64,000 nucleotides of DNA, from the NCBI GenBank assembly GCA_009830035.1, contig SZZY01000002.1, positions 124,001 through 188,000 on the forward strand, written 5' to 3'. Below the pieces are notes generated by a model that saw only the letters and a program-made list of their open reading frames with translations, was not told the origin of the DNA and ran no database searches. The position numbers were made by a program, and so were the translations under genes. Origin of the DNA: Pantoea sp. Eser. GTDB lineage: Bacteria; Pseudomonadota; Gammaproteobacteria; Enterobacterales; Enterobacteriaceae. Every line of letters begins with the position of its first letter. Positions within the stretch are counted from its first letter, which is position 1. This document shows positions 9,334 through 19,042 of this stretch, one piece after another.

Positions 9334-10338
9334 TTATCCTCTTGCTGCCAGAGCGACCATGCGCTCGTATGCCTGTCCACTGCGGATAGCGTTGAGCGCA
9401 AGCTGTGCATTTTCACGCAGATCTTCATGACCGAATACTTTAAGCAGCATCGCCACATTGACGGCGACCGCTTCCTCATGGGCCTGCTGGCCATTACCCT
9501 GGAGTAAAGCCGTGAGAATGTCACGATTTTCTTCCGGGGTGCCGCCAGCCAGCGCTTCCTTGGGATGGAAGCCAAAACCGAAGTCTTCCGGCGACAGTTG
9601 ATAACGGGTGATTTCCCCGTCACGCAGCTCTGCCACGTGAGTCACGTCGTGCAGCGCCACTTCATCCATCCCGCCGCCGTGCACCACCGCTGCACGCTGA
9701 TAGCCCAGCACTTTCAGGGTCTGCGCAATCGGCATCACCAGCTCCGGGCTGTAAACGCCAATCACCGCCAGCGGTGGACGTGCCGGGTTAATCAGCGGGC
9801 CTAACACGTTAAACAGCGTTCGGGTTTTGAGCTGCTGGCGTACCGGCATCGCGTGGCGGAATCCGGTGTGATACTGCGGCGCAAACAGGAAGCAGACGTT
9901 GAGATCGTCCAGCGCCTGACGGGCTTGCTGAGCCGGCATATCCAGATTGATGCCAAACGCCGCCAGCAGATCGGAAGAGCTGGACTTGCTGGAGACGCTG
10001 CGGTTGCCGTGCTTCGCCACTTTCAGGCCGCAGGTTGCCGTGACAAACGCACTGGCGGTTGAAATGTTAATGCTGTTGCTGCCGTCGCCGCCGGTTCCGA
10101 CGATATCGGCAAAAGCGTAGTCGGGACGCGGGAAGGGTTTGGCATCTTCCAGCAGCGCGGTGGCCGCACCGGCGATCTCTTCCGGCGTTTCGCCCCGGAC
10201 TTTCATCGCAATCAGGGCTGCCGCCAGTTGGGTCGGCTCCAGCTGACCGGTAATAATTGCGCTGAACAGCTGATGACTCTCAGCTTGATCCAGCGTCTGC
10301 GCCTGGTAAAGTTTTTCCAGTGTCGGTTGCATAGTCAT
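9334..10338 (-). CDS. trpD: Anthranilate phosphoribosyltransferase
   Basis: 334 residues. It transfers the phosphoribosyl group of PRPP to anthranilate. The PRPP/Mg site GTGGDGSNS (residues 81-89) and [19 protein letters not shown] are both present. It is a stand-alone TrpD: unlike E. coli, trpG is a separate gene 8 bases upstream. This split is seen in Serratia and, as far as I recall, in Erwinia/Pantoea relatives. The start could be ATG 10338 or the ATG two codons later. Intact. Confidence 0.95.
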   Translation of the reverse strand: MTMQPTLEKLYQAQTLDQAESHQLFSAIITGQLEPTQLAAALIAMKVRGETPEEIAGAATALLEDAKPFPRPDYAFADIVGTGGDGSNSINISTASAFVTATCGLKVAKHGNRSVSSKSSSSDLLAAFGINLDMPAQQARQALDDLNVCFLFAPQYHTGFRHAMPVRQQLKTRTLFNVLGPLINPARPPLAVIGVYSPELVMPIAQTLKVLGYQRAAVVHGGGMDEVALHDVTHVAELRDGEITRYQLSPEDFGFGFHPKEALAGGTPEENRDILTALLQGNGQQAHEEAVAVNVAMLLKVFGHEDLRENAQLALNAIRSGQAYERMVALAARG

Positions 10339-10346
10339 TCTCCCTG

Positions 10347-10928
10347 TTACTTCGCCAGCGCCCAGGCCAGCGTCTGCTCAAGCAGTCGCGCGCCCTGAGT
10401 GGTCAGGATGGATTCAGGATGGAACTGGAATCCGCATACCCGGTCAGTTTCGTGGCGAACCGCCATCACCATGCCGTTGTAGCTGGCATTGACGGTAAGT
10501 TCATCCGGCGTATTGCTGCCGACCAGTGAGTGATAGCGCGCTACCGGCAGCGGGTTGCTCAGGCCGGCAAACATCGCCTCGCCATCGTGAACTACCGCAG
10601 ACGCTTTCCCGTGCAGGATCTCGCCAGCCTGACCGACGTGGCCGCCATATTCTTCAACAATCGCCTGATGGCCGAGGCAGATACCGATAATCGGTAACCG
10701 GCCGCGCATCGTCCGCAGCAGTTCGGGCATGCAGCCGGCATCTTTCGGCGCGCCCGGGCCTGGCGACAGCATCAGCACCGGGTTCTCCATCTGCTGCAGC
10801 TGCTCAATTAACAGTGCCGCCGGCAGGTTGTTGCGGTAGATCACCACGTTGTGACCAAAGGTCCGCAGTTGGTCGACTAGGTTATAGGTAAATGAGTCGA
10901 TGTTATCGAGCAGCAGAATATCGGCCAT
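10347..10928 (-). CDS. trpG: Anthranilate synthase glutamine amidotransferase subunit
   Basis: 193 residues forming a class I glutamine amidotransferase that supplies ammonia to TrpE. The catalytic Cys84 lies in GICLGHQAI and the His/Glu pair in FQFHPES (about residues 170-172). The oxyanion segment [13 protein letters not shown] is present. Its ATG overlaps the end of trpE by one base, so the two subunits are probably made in equal amounts. Intact and unfused. Confidence 0.95.
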   Translation of the reverse strand: MADILLLDNIDSFTYNLVDQLRTFGHNVVIYRNNLPAALLIEQLQQMENPVLMLSPGPGAPKDAGCMPELLRTMRGRLPIIGICLGHQAIVEEYGGHVGQAGEILHGKASAVVHDGEAMFAGLSNPLPVARYHSLVGSNTPDELTVNASYNGMVMAVRHETDRVCGFQFHPESILTTQGARLLEQTLAWALAK

Positions 10929-12490
10929 CAGAAGATCTCCTTGCAGTGATGGGCGGTTGCAATGGCGCGCAGCACGGCGCGGGCTTTATTGCGGCTCTCA
11001 TCGGCTTCCGCCTGCGGATTCGAGTCCAGAACCACACCGGCACCCGCCTGAACGGTTGCTACCCCATCTTCTACATAAGCGGAGCGGATGACGATGCAGG
11101 TATCCAAATCACCATTGGCGGTAAAATAGCCGACCGCACCGCCGTAGCTGCCACGGCGGGTGCCTTCGGCGCCGGCGATCCGCTGCATGGCGCGTACTTT
11201 CGGCGCACCGCTCAGGGTGCCCATGTTCATGCAAGCGCGATAGGCGTGCAGCACATCAAGATCGGCGCGCAGGGTGCCGACCACGCGTGATACCAGATGC
11301 ATCACAAACGAGTAGCGATCAACCTTGGTTAGATCGGCGACGTAGCGGCTGCCCGGCACGCAGATACGCGCCAGATCATTACGCGCCAGATCGACCAGCA
11401 TCAGATGCTCCGCCAGTTCTTTATGGTCGGTGCGCATCTCCAGCTCAATCCGGCTGTCCAGGTCGCGATCCAGCGAACCGTCCGCTTTACGTCCACGTGG
11501 ACGGGTACCGGCAATAGGGTAGATCTCAATCTGACGTGAGCTGGCGTCATACTTCAGCGAACTTTCCGGTGAGGCGCCGAACAGCGCGAAATCCTGATCC
11601 TGCATAAAAAACATATATGGGCTGGGATTGCTGTTTTTCAGCGTGTCGTAGGCTGCCAGCGGCGAAGGGCATGGCAGTGAGAAACGCCGTGAAGGCACTA
11701 CCTGGAAGATTTCGCCGATGCGAATCGCCTGCTGCATGGTGCGCACCACCTCGCAATATTCTTCATCGCTCTGGCTGGTGGTCAGTAACATCTGCTCCAC
11801 CGTCTGGACCGGCAGCGCCGGAGCCGGTTGCAGCATCTGGCCATGCAGTTGTTCAATCCGGCGTTGCAGACGCTGGAATTCATTGGTTGACGGGCAGAAC
11901 AGGCTGGCCTGCAGCCGTGCGCTGCGGGTCTGGTGATCGATCACCAGCAGCGTTTCCGCCAGATAAAAACAGTAGTCCGGGCAGCGCTGCATATTTTCCA
12001 GCGGCGGCAGGGTTTCGAAGCCCGCCACCAAATCGTAGGCAAACAGTCCGCCTAACAGCACGGCTTCACGCTCATCGGCAGGCGAATTGACCAGCTGGGG
12101 AATCAGACGCAGCGCGTCAAACACCGACAGCGCCTGCAGACGTGAATCTTCATCCTGCTGGCCGCTGCCCGGCGGGAAAGTGAGTTCACGGCCATCGGGA
12201 CGCACCTGGTTATCGACAGTGCCGGGCAGCGTGGCGTCCAGCAGCGGCAGCAGCGCACGGCCATTTTCTGACAACGCCTGAATAGTCACCTGGTTATCCA
12301 GCGCGCTGATACGCAGTGCGCTGTCGACAATCAGCAGGCTTTTGAGATTCTTTTTGCTGTCGATATCGGCAGATTCGAGCAGCAGGGTTGCCGGACGTGC
12401 GCCGCATAATTGATGAAACACTGCGGCCGGATCTTCGCGATAAGGCGCGTTGCCGGTAATCAACTTCACTGTAGGTTTCGCAATTGGCAT
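10928..12490 (-). CDS. trpE: Anthranilate synthase component I
   Basis: 520 residues. It converts chorismate to anthranilate with TrpG. The feedback-inhibition site [17 protein letters not shown] (about residues 36-52) is present. The C-terminal chorismate-binding domain carries [40 protein letters not shown] and [11 protein letters not shown]. It is the first structural gene of the operon and is preceded by the leader peptide and attenuator. Intact. Confidence 0.97.
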   Translation of the reverse strand: MPIAKPTVKLITGNAPYREDPAAVFHQLCGARPATLLLESADIDSKKNLKSLLIVDSALRISALDNQVTIQALSENGRALLPLLDATLPGTVDNQVRPDGRELTFPPGSGQQDEDSRLQALSVFDALRLIPQLVNSPADEREAVLLGGLFAYDLVAGFETLPPLENMQRCPDYCFYLAETLLVIDHQTRSARLQASLFCPSTNEFQRLQRRIEQLHGQMLQPAPALPVQTVEQMLLTTSQSDEEYCEVVRTMQQAIRIGEIFQVVPSRRFSLPCPSPLAAYDTLKNSNPSPYMFFMQDQDFALFGASPESSLKYDASSRQIEIYPIAGTRPRGRKADGSLDRDLDSRIELEMRTDHKELAEHLMLVDLARNDLARICVPGSRYVADLTKVDRYSFVMHLVSRVVGTLRADLDVLHAYRACMNMGTLSGAPKVRAMQRIAGAEGTRRGSYGGAVGYFTANGDLDTCIVIRSAYVEDGVATVQAGAGVVLDSNPQAEADESRNKARAVLRAIATAHHCKEIF

Positions 12491-12512
12491 GATGATTTCT
12501 CTAAATTTCGCT

Positions 12513-12540
12513 CAAAAAAAAGCCCGCTCGGTGGCGGGCT
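12513..12540 (-). promoter_or_regulatory. trp attenuator (leader terminator)
   Basis: On the minus strand AGCCCGCC-ACCG-AGCGGGCT is followed by eight T residues, 22 bases before trpE. An upstream CGGGCT inside the leader-peptide region can pair with AGCCCG of the terminator, giving the alternative antiterminator. Confidence 0.88.
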
Positions 12541-12558
12541 CAGGTATCTGCACAGCGT

Positions 12559-12642
12559 TTACGCAAAATGTGCACGACCACGTAGCCCGTGTTCGGGAAC
12601 ATCGCGCCAACAACCGTTAAAATGCGTGATAACAACAGCCAT
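12559..12642 (-). CDS. trpL: trp operon leader peptide, tandem Trp codons altered
   Basis: The reading frame encodes 27 residues, beginning MAVVITHFNGCWRDVPE. Position relative to promoter and attenuator matches E. coli trpL, where the tandem pair reads GWWR. Here the sequence is GGT-TGT-TGG-CGC, so only one Trp codon remains and the other is Cys. No strong ribosome-binding site is visible; the upstream ACGGG is weak. The gene extends further past the Trp codon than E. coli trpL. One Trp codon should weaken stalling under tryptophan starvation. The Cys codon may be a mutation or lineage-normal; I cannot tell from one sequence. Confidence 0.65.
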   Translation of the reverse strand: MAVVITHFNGCWRDVPEHGLRGRAHFA

Positions 12643-12670
12643 GATTGAATACCCGTTACGTGTGAACTTG

Positions 12671-12705
12671 TGTACTAGTTAACGGGTTCAGGGCGAAAAT
12701 GTCAA
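12671..12705 (-). promoter_or_regulatory. trp promoter and TrpR operator
   Basis: On the minus strand TTGACA (12700-12705) and TTAACT (12677-12682) are 17 bases apart. The -10 overlaps GTTAACTAGTAC, which matches one half of the E. coli trp operator. The other half reads GAACCC instead of GAACTA, so the operator is asymmetric. Confidence 0.82.
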
Positions 12706-12772
12706 TACACTTTTTCACCGGCAGCTAAAATCGTTATCATGCTGGCCGGTTTAGTTTCCAGCAGGAGTTCTC

Positions 12773-13657
12773 TTGAGCGATATCGCCCGTTTCCCGGTTT
12801 ATGATTTACACAGCCACACGCGGGCCTCGGATGGCTTGCTGACGCCGGCCGCGTTGGTACAGCGTGCGGTTGAGATGCGCGTAGGCGTACTGGCGATTAC
12901 CGATCACGATAGCGTCGCGGGTGTGGATGAAGCCCGGCAAACGGTCATCGATCAGGCTTTACCGATCAAGGTGCTGGCGGGCGTTGAGGCTTCCACCCTG
13001 TGGGAAAATCATGAAATTCATATCGTGGGATTAAATATCGATATCCGTCATTCGACGCTGGTCGGTTTTCTCGCCGGACAGCATGCCTGTCGGCAGGCGC
13101 GGGCGGAACAGATTGCCGGGCGGCTGGAGAAAGCCCGCATTCCGGGCGCGCTGGCTGGCGTGCTGCGGCTGGCCGACGGCGGGGTGATCACCCGCGGCCA
13201 CTTCGCGCACTTCCTGGTGGAGCAGGGCAAGGCGGATAATATGGCGCAGGTGTTCAAAAATTATCTGGCGCGTGGCAAAACCGGCTATGTGCCGCCACAA
13301 TGTTGTACAATTGAACAAGCTATTGATGCGATTCATCATTCTGGCGGTTGCGCGGTGCTGGCGCACCCCGGGCGCTATGGCTTATCGGCGAAGTGGCTAA
13401 AGCGGCTGGTGGCCCATTTCCGAGAAGTCGGTGGTGATGCCATGGAGGTCGCCCAGTGTCAACAGGCGCCGAATGAGCGTACGCAGCTGGCGCAATACGC
13501 CAGAGACAATGTGCTGGCCGCATCACAAGGTTCTGATTTTCATCAACCCTGCCCGTGGATTGAGCTGGGCCGCAAATTGTGGCTGCCCGCGGCGGTTGAG
13601 CCGGTATGGGAACACTTCCCGCAACTGGCTCCCGGCGATTTATGCACGGAAAGGTGA
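12773..13657 (+). CDS. rnm: RNase AM / PHP-domain exoribonuclease Rnm (YciV, TrpH)
   Basis: 294 residues. The PHP-domain phosphoesterase motifs are DLHSHTRASDG (about residues 11-21), ITDHDSV, HEIHIVGLNID, HPGRYG and GSDFHQP, which supply the metal-binding His/Asp set. E. coli Rnm is a 5'-3' exoribonuclease that also hydrolyses 3',5'-nucleotides. The start is TTG at 12773, supported by AGGAG at 12763-12767 and by alignment of SDIARFPVYDLHSH with the family N-terminus. It diverges from the trp operon and is followed closely by yciO. Intact. Confidence 0.92.
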   Translation: MSDIARFPVYDLHSHTRASDGLLTPAALVQRAVEMRVGVLAITDHDSVAGVDEARQTVIDQALPIKVLAGVEASTLWENHEIHIVGLNIDIRHSTLVGFLAGQHACRQARAEQIAGRLEKARIPGALAGVLRLADGGVITRGHFAHFLVEQGKADNMAQVFKNYLARGKTGYVPPQCCTIEQAIDAIHHSGGCAVLAHPGRYGLSAKWLKRLVAHFREVGGDAMEVAQCQQAPNERTQLAQYARDNVLAASQGSDFHQPCPWIELGRKLWLPAAVEPVWEHFPQLAPGDLCTER

Positions 13658-13669
13658 CACGAGGTTTCT

Positions 13670-14290
13670 ATGAGTCAATTGTTTCACATCCACCCGGATA
13701 ACCCGCAACCCCGTCTGATTAACCAAGCGGTGGATTACCTTAATAAAGGCAGCGTGATCGTCTATCCGACCGATTCTGGCTATGCGCTGGGCTGCAGGCT
13801 GGAAGAGAAGGGCGCGATGGAGCGTATCTGCCGCATTCGTCAGCTGGACGGGCACTATAACTTCACCCTGATGTGCCGGGATTTCTCTGAGCTTTCTGTT
13901 TATTCTCAGGTAGGAAATTCAGCCTTTCGTTTGCTGAAAAACAACACCCCGGGTAACTACACCTTTATTCTCAAGGCGACCAAAGAGGTTCCGCGTCGTC
14001 TGATGAATGACAAGCGGAAAACCATCGGGCTGCGCGTGCCGTCTAATCCGGTGGCGCTGGCGTTGCTGGAGGCGCTGAATCAGCCGATGATGTCGACCTC
14101 ATTGATCCTGCCGGGTAATGACTTCACCGAGTCCGACCCGGAAGAGATCCAGCACAGCATCGGCAAGCTGGTTGATCTGATTATTGACGGCGGCACGCTG
14201 GGACAGCAGCCGACCACGGTGGTCGATTTGACCACGGATTCGCCGGAAATTGTGCGCGAAGGCGTGGGCGATACCCGCCCGTTCCTGTAA
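13670..14290 (+). CDS. yciO: YciO, Sua5/YrdC-family protein
   Basis: 206 residues, as in E. coli. The YrdC-like domain includes KGSVIVYPTDSGYALGC, RIRQLDGHYNFTLMCRDFSE and the KRKTIGLRVPSNPVALAL segment. YrdC/Sua5 proteins make threonylcarbamoyl-AMP for tRNA t6A; YciO is a paralogue with weak or uncertain activity. It lies 12 bases after rnm, likely in one transcript. Intact. Confidence 0.92.
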   Translation: MSQLFHIHPDNPQPRLINQAVDYLNKGSVIVYPTDSGYALGCRLEEKGAMERICRIRQLDGHYNFTLMCRDFSELSVYSQVGNSAFRLLKNNTPGNYTFILKATKEVPRRLMNDKRKTIGLRVPSNPVALALLEALNQPMMSTSLILPGNDFTESDPEEIQHSIGKLVDLIIDGGTLGQQPTTVVDLTTDSPEIVREGVGDTRPFL

Positions 14291-14300
14291 CCAGAGCGGA

Positions 14301-14946
14301 TCAGGCACCGCGTGTCGGTGTCTGCGCCAGATTGGCCTGCAACCAACTCTTAAATTGGCCGCAGGGAATATAAAGTGAAACATCTTTCAGGATCACTTTT
14401 CCATTACGGCCATTTTTAATTGCGTCAGAATAACCAACAATAACGCCACCCGGGGTTTCATCGCTGTTATACACTCCGCCGCCCGACATTCCCTGAACCA
14501 CGCCAGCATTAGACGCAATTGCCATGCAGGGGCTTTTATTCCAGCCGTTACGAATAGAGGTACGGGCTAAATTAACCCCTGAGAATTCGACCGGCAGCGC
14601 GGAAATAAAACTGTAGCCATACATTTAACCGGATCGCCAATATCGCTACTGCGGAATTGGGCTAATGTTTTGGCATCATTCTTGTGGTAGATAATCGCCA
14701 GATCGCAATAAGGATGATAAGACTTCACGCGTTGCACGGCGGTTTTCGCGACGTGGGCAGCGTCAGACTGTATTCAGGCGTCAGGGGGATGCTGGTGCCA
14801 AGGGTACCGAGACCGAGGATCATCGGAATAACGGTCACGCTCATATCAACGTGCTGCGTTGCGGTACGACTGTACTCAGTATGGCCCACGGAACACCCTG
14901 TCAACGCCAGCGCGGCAAGCGCTGGGCACAGAAAGAGGTTTCTCAT
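14301..14946 (-). pseudogene. Trypsin-like serine protease lipoprotein, frameshifted
   Basis: The N-terminus (ATG at 14946) is a lipoprotein signal, ALAALALTGC. The first frame ends after EYSLTLPTS. One lost base near 14768 moves the sequence to a second frame reading AAHVAKTAVQRVKSYHPYCDLAIIY, and another lost base near 14628 moves it to a third reading MYGYSFISALPVEFSG. The third frame continues to QGMSGGGVYN and the stop at 14301. The pieces would supply a His (AAHV), Asp (CDLAII) and Ser (GMSGG) triad, so an active trypsin-fold lipoprotein is the likely ancestor. I do not recognise a specific family member. Confidence 0.7.
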
Positions 14947-15725
14947 GTTGGTATTCTTTTTTCAGGCATATTGTGAAAATCCCTAGTGAAGACTTCTGAC
15001 ATGCAATCAAGGCTCATCACTGAACCGTATTAACGCAACAACTCAGGATGCGCCGGTTTATTGGATTAATGTAAAAACACTATTTTTGTTAATGAATCTT
15101 TAAATTTTTATTGTTCTACGTGCGCCATTTTTAACTGCGGGCACTGTGTTTATAGGTGCTTCAACGTAAGAGTTTACACCCCTTATTGTTATGCACAATT
15201 AATTAAAACTAATTTTAAGAAAATATCCCGCAAAATAAGGTGATAAACAAATCTACGGCGGGGTTGCGCTGCAAATTTTTATTTAACAACGGAGTTATGG
15301 TGGATAAAATCAACTAAACAGAGTTTTGTACTGCGTTGTTGCGTAAGGGTCGAGGAAATGAGGCGGGATGAAAGTGGCGGAAGTGTAATATACCGTGAAT
15401 ATTTTTATTACTGGCAGATTGCTTCGACAGAAGGCACAGTTCAGAAAATTTAAATTTCGCTGACTATAAAGTTTTTGGAAATTGCGTTTTATTCAGCATC
15501 TTTATTAATTATATCGCCCGCGATGCACTCGCCGTTTTGTCTGGCTGAACGGCGGAAAAAGTCAGCCGGACCGGCTACCCTTAAATCGACTCGGTTAACC
15601 ATAAAGCGCGTTACATCAGGGGTAAATGTCTGTATAATGGGTCAAACTTTTTAAGTTAAGCTATTGATTTAAAAATATTTCCCGCCCTACCGTGACGCCT
15701 GGGAAGGCGACAAAGAGGAAGCTCA
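14947..15725. other. Long AT-rich intergenic region before rluB
   Basis: About 780 bases with no supported gene on either strand and clearly higher AT than its neighbours. Apart from the rluB promoter near the right end I see no repeat, RNA gene or ORF with homology. It may be a fully eroded gene. Confidence 0.5.
15611..15638 (+). promoter_or_regulatory. Putative rluB promoter
   Basis: TTACAT and TATAAT separated by 16 bases lie about 90 bases upstream of the rluB ATG, after the AT-rich stretch. Confidence 0.5.
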
Positions 15726-16607
15726 ATGAGCGAGAAGTTACAGAAAGTCTTAGCGCGTGCCGGTCATGGCTCGCGTCGTGAAATCGAATCTATGATTGCC
15801 GCCGGCCGTGTCAGCGTCGATGGCAAAATTGCCACCCTCGGCGACCGAGTCGAAAGCAGCAAATCCCTGAAAATCCGTATTGATGGCCATCTGGTCTCCA
15901 TCGCCGAGTCGGCGGCGGAAGTCTGCCGGGTGCTGGCTTATTACAAACCGGAAGGTGAGCTGTGTACGCGTAGCGACCCGGAAGGACGCCCGACGGTGTT
16001 TGACCGGCTGCCACGCCTGCGTGGCTCGCGCTGGATTGCGGTGGGTCGTCTGGATGTGAATACCTGCGGCCTGATGCTGTTCACCACCGACGGTGAACTG
16101 GCGAACCGTTTAATGCATCCGGGCCGTGAAGTGGAACGTGAATATGCAGTGCGCGTGTTTGGTCAGGTTGACGATGATAAAATTCGTCAGCTGAGCAAGG
16201 GCGTGCAGCTGGAAGATGGACCGGCCGCCTTTAAAACCCTGCGTTTCGGTGGCGGAGAGGGCATCAACCAGTGGTACAACGTGACCCTGACTGAAGGCCG
16301 TAACCGTGAAGTGCGTCGTTTATGGGAAGCTATCGGTGTGCAGGTGAGTCGTCTGATGCGCGTGCGCTACGGCGATATTACCCTGCCGAAAGGGCTGCCT
16401 CGCGGTGGCTGGACCGAGCTGGACCTGCTGGTGGTTAACTACCTGCGCAACCTGGTCGGAATGGATGACGAGACGGTAACCAAGCTGGTGGTGGAGAAAG
16501 ATCGCCGCCGCACCAAAGCGAACCCGATCCGCCGTGCGGTGGAGCGCCACAGTAAAGTGAGCAGCAATCCACGTCGTAATCCGGGCAGCAAACGCAACTC
16601 CGGCTAA
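15726..16607 (+). CDS. rluB: 23S rRNA pseudouridine(2605) synthase
   Basis: 293 residues. The N-terminal S4 RNA-binding domain ([18 protein letters not shown], residues 4-60) is followed by the RsuA-type pseudouridine synthase domain. The catalytic Asp lies in [40 protein letters not shown] and SRLMRVRYG follow. The tail is Lys/Arg-rich. It modifies U2605 of 23S rRNA. Intact, with its own terminator. Confidence 0.95.
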   Translation: MSEKLQKVLARAGHGSRREIESMIAAGRVSVDGKIATLGDRVESSKSLKIRIDGHLVSIAESAAEVCRVLAYYKPEGELCTRSDPEGRPTVFDRLPRLRGSRWIAVGRLDVNTCGLMLFTTDGELANRLMHPGREVEREYAVRVFGQVDDDKIRQLSKGVQLEDGPAAFKTLRFGGGEGINQWYNVTLTEGRNREVRRLWEAIGVQVSRLMRVRYGDITLPKGLPRGGWTELDLLVVNYLRNLVGMDDETVTKLVVEKDRRRTKANPIRRAVERHSKVSSNPRRNPGSKRNSG

Positions 16608-16624
16608 TTACGCCAACATCGCTA

Positions 16625-16653
16625 AAAACGCAGCCCCGGGCTGCGTTTTTTTT
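16625..16653 (+). terminator. rluB terminator
   Basis: AACGCAGCCC-CGG-GCTGCGTT is followed by eight or more T residues. Confidence 0.88.
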
Positions 16654-16655
16654 GC

Positions 16656-17154
16656 CTACCAGTCGATTCCCTGCTGTGCCTGAATGCAGGCATCAAACGC
16701 ATGCTTCACCGGCCGCATCTCGGTAACAGTATCGGCCATCTCCAGCAAGCTGCGGTGACAACCGCGACCGGTGATGCTCACGCTTTGCCGGGCCGGACGC
16801 TGACGCAGAGCGTCAACCAGCTCCTCCAGCGGCACAATCTCACCGAGAATGCCGGCGTTGTACAGCACACCATCTAGGTGAGTAAACTGCTGCGCCAGTT
16901 GGTGTGCCAGCTGCTGGCAGCGTTCAGGCGTGGCCTCGGCCAGGTCAAACACCAGCGTGTGGGCAGGGCATTTGTTAAGTTGATTAATGGTCTGCTCGAC
17001 CTGTTGCAGCTTGTCAGCATTGCGTCCCAGCAGGATCACTTCGGCGCCATAGCGGGCATAAGCCAGCGCCGCTTCACGGCCAATCCCCCTCTGATGCGCC
17101 GGTGACCAGGATGATGCGATGATTAAGCAGGTCGCTTTTCGGTTTATAATGCAC
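16656..17154 (-). pseudogene. yciK-btuR deletion fusion
   Basis: The 5' part is the SDR oxidoreductase YciK: GTG at 17154, MHYKPKSDLLNHRIILVTGASEG, with an extra G in the CCCCC run (17085-17089) breaking the frame. It then continues REAALAYARYGAEVILLGRN to HLDGVLYNAGILGEIV. After PLEE the sequence becomes the C-terminus of cob(I)alamin adenosyltransferase BtuR/CobO: LVDALRQRPARQSVSITGRGCHR to QQGIDW. The yciK active-site half and the BtuR P-loop (GNGKGKTTAAFG) are gone. In E. coli btuR follows yciK on the same strand between rluB and sohB, so one deletion explains the join. Neither enzyme can be functional. Confidence 0.88.
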
Positions 17155-17329
17155 GGTGGGATCCTCCATCGAAAACAGCATGATTCCGCTTTATGCCTGA
17201 AATTACGAATTGGCGCAATCGTCAACCGGCACATTTCTGTGCTAGCTGCCGGCATTTCAGGCGACGCATAGGGGCAAAACGGCTAAACTAGCCCATTGTC
17301 TCTAATTCTCTGTTTACTAAGGCGACACA

Positions 17330-18376
17330 ATGGATCTTCTTTCGAGTTATGGACTGTTTTTAGCAAAAGTGGTGACGCTGGTGGTGGCGATCGCTGCAAT
17401 TGTGCTGATTGTGATGAATGCCGCGTTGCGCAAACAGGGTCAGAGCGGTCAGCTGCGACTGACGCATCTGGGTGATGACTATCAACAGATGAAAGAGGAC
17501 TTGCAGCTGGCGAAGATGAAACCGCAGGCGCAAAAAGTGTGGCTGAAAAATCATAAAAAATCGGAGAAGCTCAAAGCGAAGGTGGAAAAGCGGGCCGCGA
17601 AGCAGGGCGAAAGCGAGGTGAGTAAACCGACGCTTTACGTGCTGGATTTCAAAGGCAGCATGGATGCCAGTGAGGTCACCTCGCTGCGCGAAGAAGTGTC
17701 GGCGGTGCTGGCCGTCACCCAGCCGGGCGATGAAGTGCTGTTACGGCTTGAAAGTCCCGGCGGCGTGGTGCATGGCTATGGCCTGGCCGCATCCCAGCTG
17801 CAGCGCCTGCGCAATCACGGTCTGCAGATTACCGCTGCGGTGGATAAAGTGGCGGCCAGTGGCGGCTATATGATGGCGTGCGTGGCCGATCGTATCGTGG
17901 CGGCACCTTTTTCGATTATCGGTTCGATTGGGGTGGTGGCGCAGGTCCCTAACTTTAATCGTCTGCTGAAGCGCAACGATATCGACGTGGAATTACATAC
18001 TGCCGGACAGTACAAGCGCACCCTGACCCTGTTTGGCGAAAACACCGATGAGGGGCGTGAGAAGTTTCAGGAAGATCTGAACGAAACCCACCTGCTGTTT
18101 AAGCAGTTCGTTCATCAGATGCGTCCTTCACTCGACATCGATAAAGTGGCGACCGGCGAGCACTGGTATGGCCGGCAGGCGCTGGATCTCGGTCTGATTG
18201 ACGAAGTCGGCACCAGCGACGATCTGATTATCCGCCAGATGGATCGGTTCAACGTGCTGGGCGTACACTACGCCCGTCGTCGTAAGATGATTGACCGCAT
18301 GACACACAGTACCGGATCGGTTGCCGAACGCCTGCTGTTTAAGCTCTGGCAGCGCGGCGAGAAGCCGCTGCTTTAA
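17330..18376 (+). CDS. sohB: Inner-membrane protease SohB (peptidase S49)
   Basis: 348 residues. One N-terminal membrane anchor (residues 10-30) is followed by a coiled Lys-rich linker and the S49 protease domain. The catalytic Ser177 lies in KVAASGGYM and Lys229 in AGQYKR, matching the SppA/SohB Ser-Lys dyad. The ESPGGVVHGYG oxyanion segment is present. It is a putative periplasmic protease; substrates are not well defined. Intact, with terminator downstream. Confidence 0.93.
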   Translation: MDLLSSYGLFLAKVVTLVVAIAAIVLIVMNAALRKQGQSGQLRLTHLGDDYQQMKEDLQLAKMKPQAQKVWLKNHKKSEKLKAKVEKRAAKQGESEVSKPTLYVLDFKGSMDASEVTSLREEVSAVLAVTQPGDEVLLRLESPGGVVHGYGLAASQLQRLRNHGLQITAAVDKVAASGGYMMACVADRIVAAPFSIIGSIGVVAQVPNFNRLLKRNDIDVELHTAGQYKRTLTLFGENTDEGREKFQEDLNETHLLFKQFVHQMRPSLDIDKVATGEHWYGRQALDLGLIDEVGTSDDLIIRQMDRFNVLGVHYARRRKMIDRMTHSTGSVAERLLFKLWQRGEKPLL

Positions 18377-18397
18377 GCGCTGACACGACATAACACG

Positions 18398-18422
18398 ACC
18401 CGGCCTGTGCCGGGTTTTTTTA
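18398..18422 (+). terminator. sohB terminator
   Basis: ACCCGGC-CTGT-GCCGGGT is followed by seven T residues, between the convergent ends of sohB and yciN. Confidence 0.88.
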
Positions 18423-18668
18423 TTCCAGGTGGTAGAGCGGTGACAACACCACGGCAAGGTGTTTGAACACGTTGAACACCGTGGTGGTTCTGGCGGTGGA
18501 CAACTCATCTGTATCAAGGAAAAATGGGCCGCGAAACACCAGTACGTCGCCTTGCTGAATCACATCATCCGCCTGCATACCGGCAAAATAATCGTCATGC
18601 TGTTTGATTAGCGTATTGGTTTTCTCCAGCAATTCCTGGCGTGAAATAGGTTGGGTTAATGTCTTCAT
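18420..18668 (-). CDS. yciN: YciN family protein
   Basis: 82 residues, near the E. coli YciN length of 83. Begins MKTLTQPISRQELLE and ends FNVFKHLAVVLSPLYHLE, both family signatures. The DUF2498 family has unknown function. The start at 18668 is the family start; the frame is open upstream to 18725. It lies between sohB and topA as in E. coli. Intact. Confidence 0.88.
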   Translation of the reverse strand: MKTLTQPISRQELLEKTNTLIKQHDDYFAGMQADDVIQQGDVLVFRGPFFLDTDELSTARTTTVFNVFKHLAVVLSPLYHLE

Positions 18669-19042
18669 TGTTTGCTCCTTTTTTGACAGCACCATAATCC
18701 TTTCTATATTACTTGCGTGTCGCATTAGTGTGACAAATCGGCGTAACGGCGGAAAAATTGGCGGAAATTTAGCCTGAGTGCTAATTAAGTTGCGTAACAG
18801 ATTTTATCAGGTAGAGTGTGGGCGATTCCGATTTCAGGGATTTTGCACCGGGATGTTTGATTATTTCAGATGGAAAAATCGCTTTTTATCATGCAGTTGC
18901 ACATCGCCACGTCGTCTGATCTGAGATTGCCCCCTCCGCCTTGAAAAATGTTAAGCAGGCGCAGCAATATTGAACCCGATGGGTTTTTGGGCATCCAATC
19001 CTCTCCCGTTAAGCAGGAAGTTTTCATTAGGTAAAGGCAAAT
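18669..19042. other. Regulatory region between yciN and topA
   Basis: About 370 bases without a gene. It must contain the topA promoters; E. coli topA has several. I could not assign individual sigma sites reliably. Confidence 0.5.

Noticed and set aside
10347..10928. Possibility that trpG and trpD are a broken trpGD fusion
   Set aside because: Both genes have complete domains, proper starts and stops and an 8-base gap; a separate pair is normal in several related genera.
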